A DNA stretch of 64,000 bases, from the NCBI GenBank assembly GCA_033807695.1, contig CM066309.1:310001-374000 (forward strand), in the 5' to 3' direction. A model generated the notes under the pieces. That model was not told the origin of the DNA, made no database searches, and worked only from the letters and a program-made list of their open reading frames with translations. The stretch's first letter is position 1; every line of letters starts with the position of its first letter. The position numbers were made by a program, and so were the translations under genes. Positions 12,191 to 22,762 of the stretch are shown here, piece by piece. Source of the DNA: Daedaleopsis sinensis (lineage: Eukaryota > Basidiomycota > Agaricomycetes > Polyporales > Polyporaceae).

Positions 12191-13880
12191 TCATCCCCAC
12201 AGCATCCTCGGCGCACCCAGGCTCGTCATCTCCAACCCGCGCTGTGCAGCCTGCGCCGGGCGCACTTCGCATCCTGCGCCCTCGAGTTCGAGCTCGTGCA
12301 GCTGCAAGTCCAACTGCCGCGGCCACGCCCCCATATCAGCGAGCTTGCTCGCGACGCGCTCCCCATCCGCCTCGATAGACTCCACGACGCGCCCCGCGCC
12401 CCCCGGACCCGCAGGCAGCAGCGCCGGCTCGAACGACACCTCCACGTCCGGCCGGAGCGCGCGCGCGCCCAGGACGAACATCTGCGACACCGCGAGCACG
12501 CGCAGCGCGGGCAGCGCGCCGTACAGCGCCTCGAACGCCTCCGCGGGCGCGTCGACGCGGTGGAGCGCTAGCGCCGCGACGCGCGGGAACGGCACCGCCG
12601 GAGCCCCTTTACCGCTGCGGACCGTACACGCGCGCAGGAGCGGGGCGGCGTCGAGCCGGTCCTCGCGCGCGGGGCAGGCGGCGTCTTCGAGCGTGAGGTG
12701 CGCGACGGCGGGGGCGTCGAGGAGGTCGAGCACGGCCGCGGCTGCGTGCGCGTCGTCGTAGCCGAGCGTGACCTGTTCGAGGAGGGGCAGCGGGATGGGC
12801 GCCGTGTTGCAGATGTCTGCCCTGTCGGGGGAGCGGGGCCCGGAGACGCGGAGACTGAGCGTCCGGAGCTTCGGGCACCGCGCAAGCAGGGCGCGGAAGT
12901 CGCGCGCGCTGGGGCGGACCTCGGTGCAGTGGTAGGACATGTCCAGGGTCTCGAGGGGGGAGGGGCGTGCGGACTGTGGGGTGGGGAGAAGCCGCGGCAG
13001 GGCGGACCAGTCGGTGTGCACCCCGGACAGCACGAGCTTCTTCAGCCCCGGAAGGACGGGTTCGGACACGGGGTTTTCCGCTTCGCGTCGGAGGAGCGCG
13101 CTGAACGGTAGGAATCCAGGGTCTCGGCGGTCGGCGGGGCTGAACTCGCTGTGGTAGCTCACGAACTCGTTGCACCGCATGAGCACGAGCGATTCGAGGA
13201 GCGGGAGGCTGGATGGTAGGGGGCGCGGGGCGGAGACGAAGGCGGGGATCTCCATGCTGAGGCAGTCCAACGCGGTCTGCATCGGCGCCCATCTGTCCGT
13301 CAGGACCGCGAGCGACCTGAAGCGGCGGACATGCGGGATGAGGATGTTCAGCACATGGTGCATGTGCTCGACCTTGAACGGGTGCGTGTAGTCGTATAGC
13401 TCGTCGATGTAAGGGCTGATGACAGCGCCGACAGAGCTTTGAGCCAGAGTTTAGTCACAGAACGTCGAAGAAAGAGCCAGGCATTACTCACTCGGTTTCG
13501 GAGAAGTCCCAGTCCGGATCCCGGCCGTCGATGAATATGTCTAACGGGCATTTGCCTGACCTCGAGACGTAACGCGAGACGACAGAGAAGGGAGCCCCTC
13601 CGCGCATGACGTCTCCTATCGTGACACAAATTCTCGTCCACAGCTGGGGCGTCCCGATCGCGACTTCGCGCCAGTGTCTGTTCACGGCCGCCAAGACATC
13701 TGGGGACGTACCGGACGATTGGAGGCACGGTGAGATTGCGTCACTGTTCTCCTGGTCCACGTCACACTCGTCCTCCGATAGCCTGTCAGGATCGGGTGTG
13801 TGCGCGCCGAGAAGAAAGATGTAGGACAGAAGCTCGACTGGGAGTTTCGCGATGGGGGTAAGGCGCATCTTGCGGGCCAT
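12191..13880 (-). CDS. F-box domain protein
   Basis: Two exons encode a likely substrate-recognition subunit of an SCF ubiquitin ligase. The start at 13880 gives MARKMRLTPIAKLPVELLSY, where LPVELLSYIFLLG is a typical N-terminal F-box helix, followed by the usual VNRHWREVAIGTPQLWTRI segment. One intron lies near 13490-13438. The second exon runs to 12191 and encodes a long, Leu/Ala-rich C-terminal region with repeated hydrophobic patterns (LPLLESLVLMRC, LPGLKKLVLSGV, CPKLRTLSLRV, LPLLEQVTLGY) that resemble degenerate leucine-rich repeats. This layout fits the large F-box family of mushroom-forming fungi. The substrate cannot be inferred. Confidence 0.85.
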
Positions 13881-14883
13881 CGCTGCACGTTGTGAGGAAG
13901 ATGAGTGTGTTTGAGGGTCCAAGCGGAGCGTGAGGTGCTTATATTGCGCATGTCCGTGTGGCAGACTCGGGGTGGCAGGGAGACGTTGCGATGCAACAGC
14001 AGTCGCGGTAGTGGTGATCGAGAGACACATATCGAACAGCGTCGTCTTGGATCGTGTTACCAGGAATCCTGTAAACGTCAAAGCCGGGGTGAGCGCGAGC
14101 GTATGTGATGGACGTTGGGATCATCGCCAGGGAGCATCGTCGCGTTATGAGTGATTCTCGCTCGCACTGATGCATCCTCCTCCTTTTGTTTGGGAACGTG
14201 TGCTGATAGATGTGCGCTGCGAGAACAAAAGAGACCACATAGTCGGTTAGATCGCATCGGGGTATGTTTATTGTCCCACAGCCTCCTCCCTCCTAGCGGA
14301 CCGTTTAACGCCGAGCACCTCGTTCTCATCAAACTCACATGTTTTCTGCATCCGCCTGCCAAATCCAGGCAGTCCTTTCATCGCACCCCTTATGGACGTC
14401 GCACGGACAGTACTGACTGCAGGAGGTGCACGTCTGTCAAACACGGCCGTAGACGCGGGCGGAGTGTTGGTGGACATAAGTATCGCCCACGACTTGCATC
14501 TGGGCTCGATCCAAACCCCAAGCGACGCCGTAAAAGTCAAGTCCTGTGGTTCATCTGAGCTAGCTCCTGCAAAACATACACTTATCCGACGTACGTACGC
14601 CTGACACACGCGCGCGTGCAGACCCTGACCTCCTGCTCGGTCTCGCAGGGAACCAAGACCCATTGCGAGATTTCATGCGGGCAGCGCACATCCTCAAGTG
14701 AAGGAACAGGAATCGTTCGCTACCAACGCGGGTCATGAGGCCCAAAAAGTCCCGTCGTGGGTCCATTCCCCACTGTTCGAGCAGCTCCGATGACGGCACC
14801 CAAACCCAGCTCGAGGGGTACATAAGCCGCACGGAACGTCGACGGAGGCAACAGGAGGACCCCACGACCAGCAGCGTTGGAAC
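13881..14883. other. Divergent intergenic region
   Basis: This 1-kb region separates the divergently transcribed F-box and SMP-30-like genes, so it should hold both promoters. A weak TATA-like stretch (GGTACATAAG) lies about 65 bp upstream of the ATG at 14884. Open frames here lack recognisable motifs. Confidence 0.4.
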
Positions 14884-16565
14884 ATGAAGATGGTCGCAAC
14901 ATCGGGCAGCCTCACAGCGATCGTCGCCGGCCTTTCCGCTTGGGTGTACGCCGCAACAGCTTCGCAAACCGGGGCGACGAACCAGCATGGCGCCCCACCA
15001 CAAGCTGTGGTAAGTTCAAATCCTATCCCCCGAAGCTGTGCGGAACATCATGCTTAGCATTTGCATTTCCGCCGTCGCGCCCACCGCCGCTGATCCCATC
15101 CTCATCGTCTGCTGGGATCTGCTGCTGCGGCACTGTCGTCGCCCGTCGGCAAAGTTCGTGAACCCGCGCGCATTCAACGTCCTCGGAAACAACGGCGCGT
15201 TCCGCGAGTCCGCGACGGACGAATTCTTTAACCCGACGAACACCAGCCCGCCGTTCTTCCAGGTCTTCCACGAGGACTTCCTGAAGATCCTCGGCCCGAA
15301 CGCGACCATCCGCGCCGTCGCGGCGAACCCGACGTTCGCGTTCGCGCACGAGGCCCCCGTGTGGGTCCCCGGCACGGACGAGGTCTTCTTCGCGAGCAAC
15401 GACGGCGGCGCGCTCGGGAAGAGCGACATAAATCATAACAACCAGGTGTCCAAAATCAGCCTGCGAGAGGTCGCGGCCGCGATCAGCGCGTCCGGGGCTG
15501 GCGCCGCGCCGGTGAACGTCACGGTAACGAAAGTGAGCGTTTCTCTCGGTGGGTGAAGGCGGTACGGCTGCAATTGACGTACGACCGCGTCGACAGATCG
15601 ACCTCCCGGACACGGTCCAGATGACGAACGGAGGCACAGGGCCGTTCTTCGGCCAGATAGTGCTCATCAACTCCGGACGGGGCCCCCTGCCCCCGTCCAT
15701 AGCACTCGTGAACCCATTGCCTCCGCACAACACGACTGTCCTGCTCGACAACTTCTTCGGGAGGCAGTTCAACTCGCTGAACGACGTCAAGATCCACCCT
15801 GGGACGAACAAGCTGTTCTTCACCGACGTGACGTATGTGGCATGCGTGCGAGCGTAGCGAGATTTGTATCTGAACGGGTCGCGCAGATACGGCTTCCTCA
15901 ACCACTTCCGCCCTCCGCCGTTGCTGCCGAACCAGGTGTACAGGTTCGACCCAGACACGGGCTCTGTGCGCGTCGTTGCGGACGGATTCGACCGGTGCAA
16001 CGGGATCGCATTCAGCCCCGACGGGAAGACCGCGTTCATGTATGACGCTCATACGCTCTGCTAACGGCTTGAAGGCTGACAGTTCAACCGCGCGCAGCAC
16101 TGACACGGGTCTAAACGCGGGTTTCCTCGGGAACAATCAAACCCAGCCCGCAACCATGTAGGGTATTCCATGCAACTGAAGTGTGGTCACGCACTCACGC
16201 GACACGGTCCAGATACGCGTTCGACGTCGACACGAAGTCGGACGCGTTTAAGAATCGGCGCGTATTTGCCTACGTCGACACCGGGATCGCCGATGGAATC
16301 CAGCTCGACGCGGCGGGCAACGTATATGCGGGATGCGGAGACGGCGTGCAGGTGGGTCACGCACCTTCCCCGACGAGGATGGTATTAACCGGCCGTTTGT
16401 CCGTAGGTTTGGAACTCGGAAGGCACCCTGCTGGGCAAGTTCTTCCTTGAAACCGTCTCGGCCAACCTTGTCTTCGCGGGGAACGGCCGGCTGGTCATCA
16501 TGGCGGAGACGGCCATATTCTTCGCGAACATCGCTGCGAAAGCGAACAAGTTGTCGTTCCCCTGA
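14884..16565 (+). CDS. Secreted SMP-30/gluconolactonase-like protein
   Basis: A multi-exon gene for a predicted secreted six-bladed beta-propeller of the SMP-30/gluconolaconase/LRE-like class, whose members hydrolyse lactones. The ATG at 14884 starts a signal-peptide-like N-terminus (hydrophobic core LTAIVAGLSAWVYAATA). The next exon begins FVNPRAFNVLGNNGAFR after an intron of about 140 bp. Family landmarks include HEAPVWVPGTDEVFFAS, LNDVKIHPGTNKLFFTDV, GFDRCNGIAFSPDGKTAF, a TDTGL segment, and VDTGIADGIQLDAAGNVYAG. The protein ends ...ANKLSFP at 16565. The exons around 16040-16200 are very short and were joined by eye. The substrate is unknown. Confidence 0.8.
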
Positions 16566-16637
16566 GCGTGTCTGCGTTCCACTGTCTCGTGAGTGTAGTA
16601 CACAAAAGGACATAGTTCCAAGAACGAGTGAGAAATG

Positions 16638-17699
16638 CTATGTGGTCCGCACGAAGTTTGCTGCAGGCCCGCTTCTCTTCATGACCCCCAAGTTGGCTAT
16701 ATGCGAGTTAACCGGTCTGAACGTGAGAGGGATCGACATGGTACCGTACGTACCTGGTCTCCTCGACCATCCTTTTGACTTCGATTTCGACGCGTCTCCG
16801 TTGATGTTAAGGCTGGTCTTGAGGAACTTGCTGACTCGTCGTGGCGGTGCGAGAGCCTTGGCTATAGCAGGAGAGGCGACAGGTCCGGGTTTGGCCAGAG
16901 TACGAACAGTGCGAGAACTGCAATACCAATACGAGCTCAACAATAATTTCGACAAGTCAATGGAGGATACTGACCCAATTACGATGTCCTTGCCGGACAA
17001 CTTTCTTCGTTTGCGTTTGCGCGACTGAGAGGAGGAAGAAGGATGTGTAGCATCGTCGAAGACAATCTTCGTGCTTTTGGTGGGAGCGTTAGAGAGCGCA
17101 GACTTGAAAAGATGCTCGGGGAGGTAGTTCTGATTGGACCGCGCGGGCACTTCCTCGTCGTCCGCTCCTTCATCCTCTCCCGAACCCATCTCCTCGTCCT
17201 CCAGCAGGAACACGTCTTCTTCTTCATCCTCTTCGTCTCCATCCTCGTCCTCGTCCTCTCCTCCTTCGTCTTCCTCGTCCCCATCCTCGTCGTCCATGTC
17301 CACATCCTCCGCGGCAAAGCCTTCGAACTCGCCGTCCTGCTCCTCCTCGTCTTCCTCGTCCTCCGCTTCCATCATCGCACGGGCCATCCTAGCCAGGAGC
17401 TCCCTTTGTTCCGAGTCCCCCGCGTTGAGCTCATCGTCCTCATCGGTCTCGACGGACCCTGTGCTATGCTTGACTCCCTCTTGACTGCTGATGCCCTTCC
17501 CTTTTCTCCTCGTGTCGGCGGCTGCACGAGCTTTCAATTTCGCGTCGATAGTTCTGTTCCTCTCCTTCAGCTTTTGCCTCTCGGCAGTGTTGAAGCTCTG
17601 AACAGCGTTCTGTTCACTTCTTGCCGCTATCTTGGAAGACCCGAAAGAGACCGTCTCGGGAGCATCATCGTCGCTAGCTTGCGTCTTCTTGCGTGCCAT
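16638..17699 (-). CDS. Acidic nucleolar protein, probable Bud21/Utp16-like
   Basis: The start at 17699 gives MARKKTQASDDDAPETVSFG. Then come a Lys/Arg-rich coil (QKLKERNRTIDAKLKARAAA), a long Glu/Asp tract (encoded around 17330-17160) and the motif NYLPEHLFKSALSNAP. A basic stretch (SRKRKRRKLSGKDIVIG) and the C-terminal block SKGWSRRPANLGVMKRSG follow. The last block is restored by an intron near 16755-16702. A further 57-nt intron (gtcagt..ttgcag, near 16970-16914) is a multiple of three without a stop, so it could be retained. The composition and the LFKSA and RRP blocks suggest a U3 snoRNA-associated ribosome-biogenesis factor of the Bud21/Utp16 type, but this name rests on weak motif memory. 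Confidence 0.6.
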   Translation of the reverse strand: MARKKTQASDDDAPETVSFGSSKIAARSEQNAVQSFNTAERQKLKERNRTIDAKLKARAAADTRRKGKGISSQEGVKHSTGSVETDEDDELNAGDSEQRELLARMARAMMEAEDEEDEEEQDGEFEGFAAEDVDMDDEDGDEEDEGGEDEDEDGDEEDEEEDVFLLEDEEMGSGEDEGADDEEVPARSNQNYLPEHLFKSALSNAPTKSTKIVFDDATHPSSSSQSRKRKRRKLSGKDIVIGSVSSIDLSKLLLSSYWYCSSRTVRTLAKPGPVASPAIAKALAPPRRVSKFLKTSLNINGDASKSKSKGWSRRPGTYGTMSIPLTFRPVNSHIANLGVMKRSGPAANFVRTT

Positions 17700-17853
17700 A
17701 TGGAAGTAAATAGTCCCAGAATAAGAGCACAGCGAACGAAGACGAGGCCAGAAAACCGAGTGCTTCGGAGGGAAAGCAAAAAGGCAAAATCGCACTCCAG
17801 TCTCGAGTGGCTGAAAGAGCGCCGGCGAAGGAAGTAAAAACAAAACAATGACC

Positions 17854-17937
17854 TGCCCCCGTGAGGCTCGAACTCACGACCTTCCGATTGACTTGAAAGT
17901 AACAGTCGGACGCTGTAACCAACTCAGCCAGGGGGCA
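17854..17937 (-). tRNA. tRNA-Asn (GTT) with 11-nt intron
   Basis: The cloverleaf folds on the minus strand: the acceptor stem TGCCCCC/GGGGGCA is perfect, the anticodon stem is TCCGA/TCGGA, and the T-arm GTGAG..CTCAC carries TTCGAGC. The anticodon loop is CTGTTA + intron + A, with anticodon GTT at 17903-17901. An 11-nt intron lies at 17899-17889, the canonical place one base 3' of the anticodon. The variable loop is short (class I). Mature length is about 73 nt before CCA addition. Confidence 0.9.
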
Positions 17938-18214
17938 TGTGTAAGTGCTTATAAAGGGGCATATACATTGACATAACGCATTGGTTGTATCTTCCAACAT
18001 AAGTAACTCCATTTCAGTATATATAGTTGCGAGCGCCTTCAAACTCTTCGTGATTTGCCTCCTCCCTCCTCCTCCACCTTCTGCCCCCCCTCGTCCTCGT
18101 CGTCGTCCTCCTAGCTTTCTCCGTATCTGTCTTGTCTTACTGTGGACTTCTGCAGCGAGTACGTCTTGGGGAGAACAGGCTTCGGGAAGAACGGGCTTCA
18201 GGCAACGCTCGTCG

Positions 18215-20128
18215 ATGAGGGCATTATTCTCTGCTCTTTTGTTATCTGCTCTCGTGTCGGGCGCGATATTTCCAGGTCTAGAGGAACGCTCGCTACACTT
18301 GCCCATTCAACGCCAAAGACACACTAGCAAAAAGCGCAAGCGGGATGGATTTATCGCAGCCACCGGGCTCGGGGATGTCCTCGATGTGTGAGTTGCACGC
18401 GGCTCATGCAAATACTTTACCCGGACTTCTCTTCTCTCTCCAGGACCTACACCGTTCTCGTTCAGGTCGGAGAGGCCTTGACACCCCTTGTGATCGGTAC
18501 GCTATGCTCTAGCACATACATATTGTCATCTGAACGCGAGGCTCGAAGACACCGGCTCGGCGGACTTATGGGTAGTCTCGGATGCGTGTGGGCAGCAATG
18601 TCTACGAAAGGACGTCCCTCTCTATCGTCAAAACAGCCTCACGACAACGGGTCAAGATGTTCAACTTCTCTACGGCGACTCGCAGACGGGCACGCATGCT
18701 TTCGGTCCTATCGGCACGGACACCATCGGTATCGCTGGTCTGACTGTTCCCAACCAATACTTTGCTGCTGTATTCGACACCGACACCACTGTACTTGACA
18801 CTGGCTGTGCGGGCATCCTCGGTCTGGGTTTTCCTCCGATCAGTGCCATCTGGCGACAACTGCTTGCGACCGAGTTCTACGGGCCCATGCCTGCCATTCT
18901 CGAACGCTCTCCAGTCACCGCCGAGACGCTCTTTACCTCCGCAACGGACTCGTTCTCGACGATCGGGCCTCTGTTCACTAGGCTTGTCACCATGAAGCTT
19001 CTTGACCGACCTCTTGTGGCGACTACTCTCCAGCGCGACACGGTCTCGCTGAGCGACCACGCAGGGACGCTCTCTCTCGGCGCACTCCCATTTGGACTCA
19101 AGGACGAGCATCTCACATGGGCTCCTGTGCGCGGATACACTCCGGCACAGGGCGGCCTTCCTCCGCCGTTGGATGGACCAGACGAGGTGGGTATGTACAT
19201 AACCTCATTTTAGACTTATTATCCATATCTAGCGCAGCTGTATCCGCTTGTATGGGAGATCCCACTCGACGACGTCTACTTTGACGACGTTCGGCTTCCT
19301 CGCTCGACACTGTCCTCGAAGTCTATCTCACTGTCTGCATTGTTGGACACGGTGAGTACGTTTCCTCAGTCACGACTCGCTTCGATAACTCTCTCCAGGG
19401 AAACTCGCTCATCCGTGGGCCCCTGGACGTCGTCACTCACATCCTCTCGTCGATTGGAGAGTCGTTCGACTGCTCGATTCCGCACAACTTGACGTTCAAG
19501 ATCGGCGGCGTGCTGTTTCCGGTCGACCCTCGTGATTTTGCACACCCCCTCCCCGTGAAGCCAGGGACGGTGTACCCGGCCGAGGCCGCGCGATGCACGC
19601 CCCTTCTGGCCGCGACGGACCCGCCAGGCGACGGCGGCTTCCTCTACAGCTGGAGTCTGGGCGACCCGTTCCTGAAGTCGTGAGTTCCGCTCTCCCTGTT
19701 TCCGTTGCGGTGCTAATCTCGACCCCCTATGAAGCGCGTTGGTCGCGTTCTACTACGGGAACATGACGCGCCCGTCGCAGGATCCCCCTCGCGTCGGGCT
19801 TCTGTCTACGGTGCCGGCAGACGCGGGGTCGGCGCTGCAGGCAGCCGTCGCGTCCGCGGTCTTCAACGGCGGGATCTTCCCTTGTACGTCTCACATTGTA
19901 TCGGTCCGAACTCTCCCTCACCGTACGCGTGCAGCGACTTCCGAGCCCGCGCCGTACGCCACGCCGATCGCGATGCACACGATGTCGTTGGAGGCTCCGC
20001 AACGGACTGAAGGTTCGCACCGTGCACTCAGTGGCGCGGCTGGCCGCCCGTACGCGCCGCCGGGCGTGTGGACGTCTCCGCTGATCCTCGCTGTCCTTGT
20101 AGGTGTGTTGCGCCATCTCTATGTGTAG
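18215..20128 (+). CDS. Secreted pepsin-type aspartic protease (family A1)
   Basis: The ATG at 18215 starts a signal peptide (MRALFSALLLSALVSG), followed by a basic pro-region (RQRHTSKKRKRDG) that could be a processing site. The N-terminal catalytic motif is DTGSADLWVVS (about 18550) and the flap tyrosine lies in LLYGDSQTG. The second catalytic motif is assembled across an intron as LLDTGNSLIRGP (about 19350-19420), with Asn where Thr or Ser is usual. Introns occur near 18390, 18498, 19190, 19353, 19681 and 19884. The protein ends with a Pro/Ser-rich segment and a hydrophobic tail (SPLILAVLVGVLRHLYV). This suggests membrane or GPI anchoring at the cell surface, as in yapsin-like or CTSD-like fungal proteases. 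Confidence 0.85.
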
Positions 20129-20849
20129 TAGCCTTGGACTGGTTCTCCTGGCGTACGCTTCTCCCGCTCTCATAGTGCAAGTTCAGGAACCGAGATATTT
20201 TGTTTTGTAGCGCATGTTCACACTCACAATCTAACGTGTTTCTAATGATGACCAACGTTCATTTACTTGAACAATATGACTCGTCAGCTTGTCTCGCGCG
20301 AGTACAAACCTTATGCTTCACAAAGCTGAGGCGGTCTTGGTTACGAGCTGGTTACGAGTTGACGTTAGACGCACGTTCAAAATGCAGTGCCGATCTAGAT
20401 TTGTCCAAAAGCGAAAACCAAGCGAAACCGAACCAAGTTGGCCGGCGCTTCCAGTTGAAGCCACGCTTACTTGACCTCGCCGACACCAACTTTGAAAACA
20501 AAGAGCTTTCACTCAGCACTCTATTGTTTATAACACCGCCCTCCGGGCAAACCTGGACACGAACTTCAACACAAAAAACCTCAGAACATTGTGGGCGCCG
20601 GGCCTCGGGCAGGCTTCGCCAGCCACTCGGCGCGGCGTGAACTCGAGCGCGGCTTTTCGGACCTCGTCGTCCTCCCCGCTCCCGACGGCACAATTGTTCA
20701 CGGGACTGCCGCAGACTCGCAAGGGTAGAAGACTTACCGATTCACAGGGTAGAATCGTAATTTGTAGTGTCTGTTGATCGGTCGTCCGCGCAGTTGCCAG
20801 TGACACATGATCAATGTATCAGGGAGGCTCGTGCGTGCGGGAACGGAGA
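20129..20849. other. Intergenic, nothing recognised
   Basis: Convergent 3' flanks of the protease (plus) and the HNH-domain gene (minus). Open frames near 20352-20806 are GC-rich and overlap on both strands without family motifs. Confidence 0.4.
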
Positions 20850-22177
20850 TCACACAGGTGCTGCGAGACGGGATATGATGGCCTGAGCAAGAACATCTGA
20901 GGATCCTCCATCTTCGGCGAGAACCCCGATCAACTCCATGTCGCGCACGACCTCATCGAGAAACTCGGCAGCGCCTGACATGTGAGCCACTTTGCAGCAC
21001 GCAGCATGGAGCTCGAGGTATCGAGGGCTTGGCAAGGGTAGATGGTTCTCGTCCGGCCGTGGATAGCTAGGAACATCCACGTGATGGACAGTGAACCGCA
21101 CCGTTTGGGGGAGTTCCAATAATTGTGCAAGCTCGGGCGGAAAGCATCGCACGTTGTAGGTATGGTCCTGCATGCGAAGGTCAACCTACGCGCTGACACT
21201 GAGTCGCGGATGATGAGCATACCTGGGTAGGTACCTTCTCAAAGTACAACGACAGGTCATCGAACAGCCCGTGCAACTCACCCCTAAGCGTCAAGATGTT
21301 GCCTAACCAGTGGGCTGAGGTTCCTTCGAGCTCCTTCTGGATGGCACCGTACCCGAAGCGGCTCAAGATTGTCCATACACCGCTCGCCCAATCGACCTGA
21401 GCGAACTGACGTCAGCGAATTCGAACATCAGGATATCTCACGAACGGAACTCGCCTTCAGGTTGGGGTCATTCACCGCGTTGAAGTTGTTCGTGGATTCC
21501 GGCATGATGTGACAACAATTTGTCGTACACCCCGTCGTCGCATCCGGGAAAATGCTGGGATCAGTCCGCCAGACGGTAACATCGATCTTCCCGGTTAACA
21601 TGCATCGAAAGCCATCGCGAATGAGAGCCTGTTGATGGCCGTTCAGCGACGAGATGTAGTACACGCACGCAACGGGGTACATACGTTCTGCTTCGCACCA
21701 GAATGGTTTTGAGGTGTCTCGACCAAGTCCTTCTTCATCAAACGCCGTTGCTTATCAAACGACGGTCTGGTCGGATGCTCGGATACCACAGGTGTGCGAC
21801 CTTTGTTCCTCCTGACTGTGCACGCCACCTGAATGGATGACATCTGGAGTGCGTAAACAATGGTACTCACAAAGACGGATAAAATGGTTGAAGTACATGT
21901 TGCCGAGTCGGTCGAGTTTACTGAAAGTATCGCGAGGATCGGTGTCGAAGCTCCCATCCACCGCAGCTGAGATTTCGGTGGCGAGGTATGCAAGAGCTGT
22001 ATCGTTAGGTGCGTGTAGGAGAAGGTTGCCGAGAATGCGAATGTGCATGAGCCTGCGAACGTCGTCGTTGCTGGTTTCGCGCTCGGCGACAAGGATGTAG
22101 GCGGTGTAAACACTTCGGGCGTTGACAGATCTGAGCGATGTGACGAGAGGGTCGTTGTGAGAAGGTAAGGGGGGCAT
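20850..22177 (-). CDS. HNH endonuclease-domain protein
   Basis: Four or five exons encode a member of the HNH-domain family that is greatly expanded in Agaricomycetes. The start at 22177 opens an N-terminal helical region (MPPLPSHNDPLVTSLRSVNA). A linker TPVVSEHPTRPSFD leads into the core: after splicing, KQN joins ALIRDGFRCMLTGKIDV, followed by the histidine-containing CCHIMPESTNNF and later LGNILTLRGELHGLFDDLSL. The C-terminal conserved block is SPRYLELHAACCKVAHMSGA. These match the HNH_2-like fold with its Cys and His metal ligands. Cellular function is unknown; some relatives sit near mobile DNA, as this one does. Confidence 0.8.
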
Positions 22178-22289
22178 GTCAAAAGATTTGAGTGTCGTCG
22201 AAAGATTCGAATTTCGAGTGTCGTGACTCGTCGCAATGGTGGTGGTTAAAGAAAACTCTCCAAGGGTGGCGTATGTGCCCGTCCTCTAA

Positions 22290-22762
22290 GGGCCTGTCCA
22301 GCTGCACTCGTCGCCGTCGCCGTCGCCGTCGTCCATTCCGCTCGCGCCGGACTCGCACGGCGTGATGCCAAAGTCACGGCTGTTACAGACTGTTACAAGG
22401 CAATGGCCGAGTCACAGCGTTCCCCGAAGCGCCCTTGGAGGCGCCTAATGGACTCTTCCCCAAAATCCACCATTTTCCATGCAGTTTGAGGCCACTACAA
22501 GTCTTCAAAAACAGGAAATGCTTTTAGAAGTGCTCAATATGCTAGTAAAAAATACTACTTGACACATTTTCAGACCCATGAAGGAGAACAGGGAAAATGA
22601 GTAGCTCATGGATGTAACGGGATTCGAACCCTAGCCCTGGCGGTCGGCGCTTCCATAACCAAGCGAGATCACGCCATCGTCACACCGGCAGCCTTGCCGG
22701 GATCACCGCTGATCCGGCCTGAGCGGAATGGACGACGACGACGGCGACGAGTGCAGCTGGAC
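22290..22762. repeat. Foldback segment with about 45-55-bp arms
   Basis: The left arm reads from GGGCCTGTCCAGCTGCACTC through a CGTCGC repeat to CCATTCCGCTC (to about 22345). The right arm (about 22718-22762) is its near-exact inverse, beginning GAGCGGAATGGACGACG and ending GTGCAGCTGGACAG. It encloses the tRNA-like segment at 22590-22690. Confidence 0.75.
22590..22690 (-). repeat. tRNA-derived (SINE-like) segment
   Basis: On the minus strand there is a perfect RNA polymerase III B box GGTTCGAATCC and, about 40 bases upstream, an A-box-like TGATCTCGCTTGG. The acceptor and D-stems do not pair properly, so this is not a functional tRNA. A similar arrangement occurs at 39650-39770. Confidence 0.5.

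Noticed and set aside
14268..14663. 131-codon minus frame upstream of the SMP-30-like gene
   Set aside because: Overlapped by frames on both strands and without recognisable domains. It more likely lies in promoter DNA.
22600..22690. A genuine tRNA gene
   Set aside because: The B box is perfect, but acceptor and D-stems do not pair and no sensible anticodon loop forms. Treated as tRNA-derived repeat.
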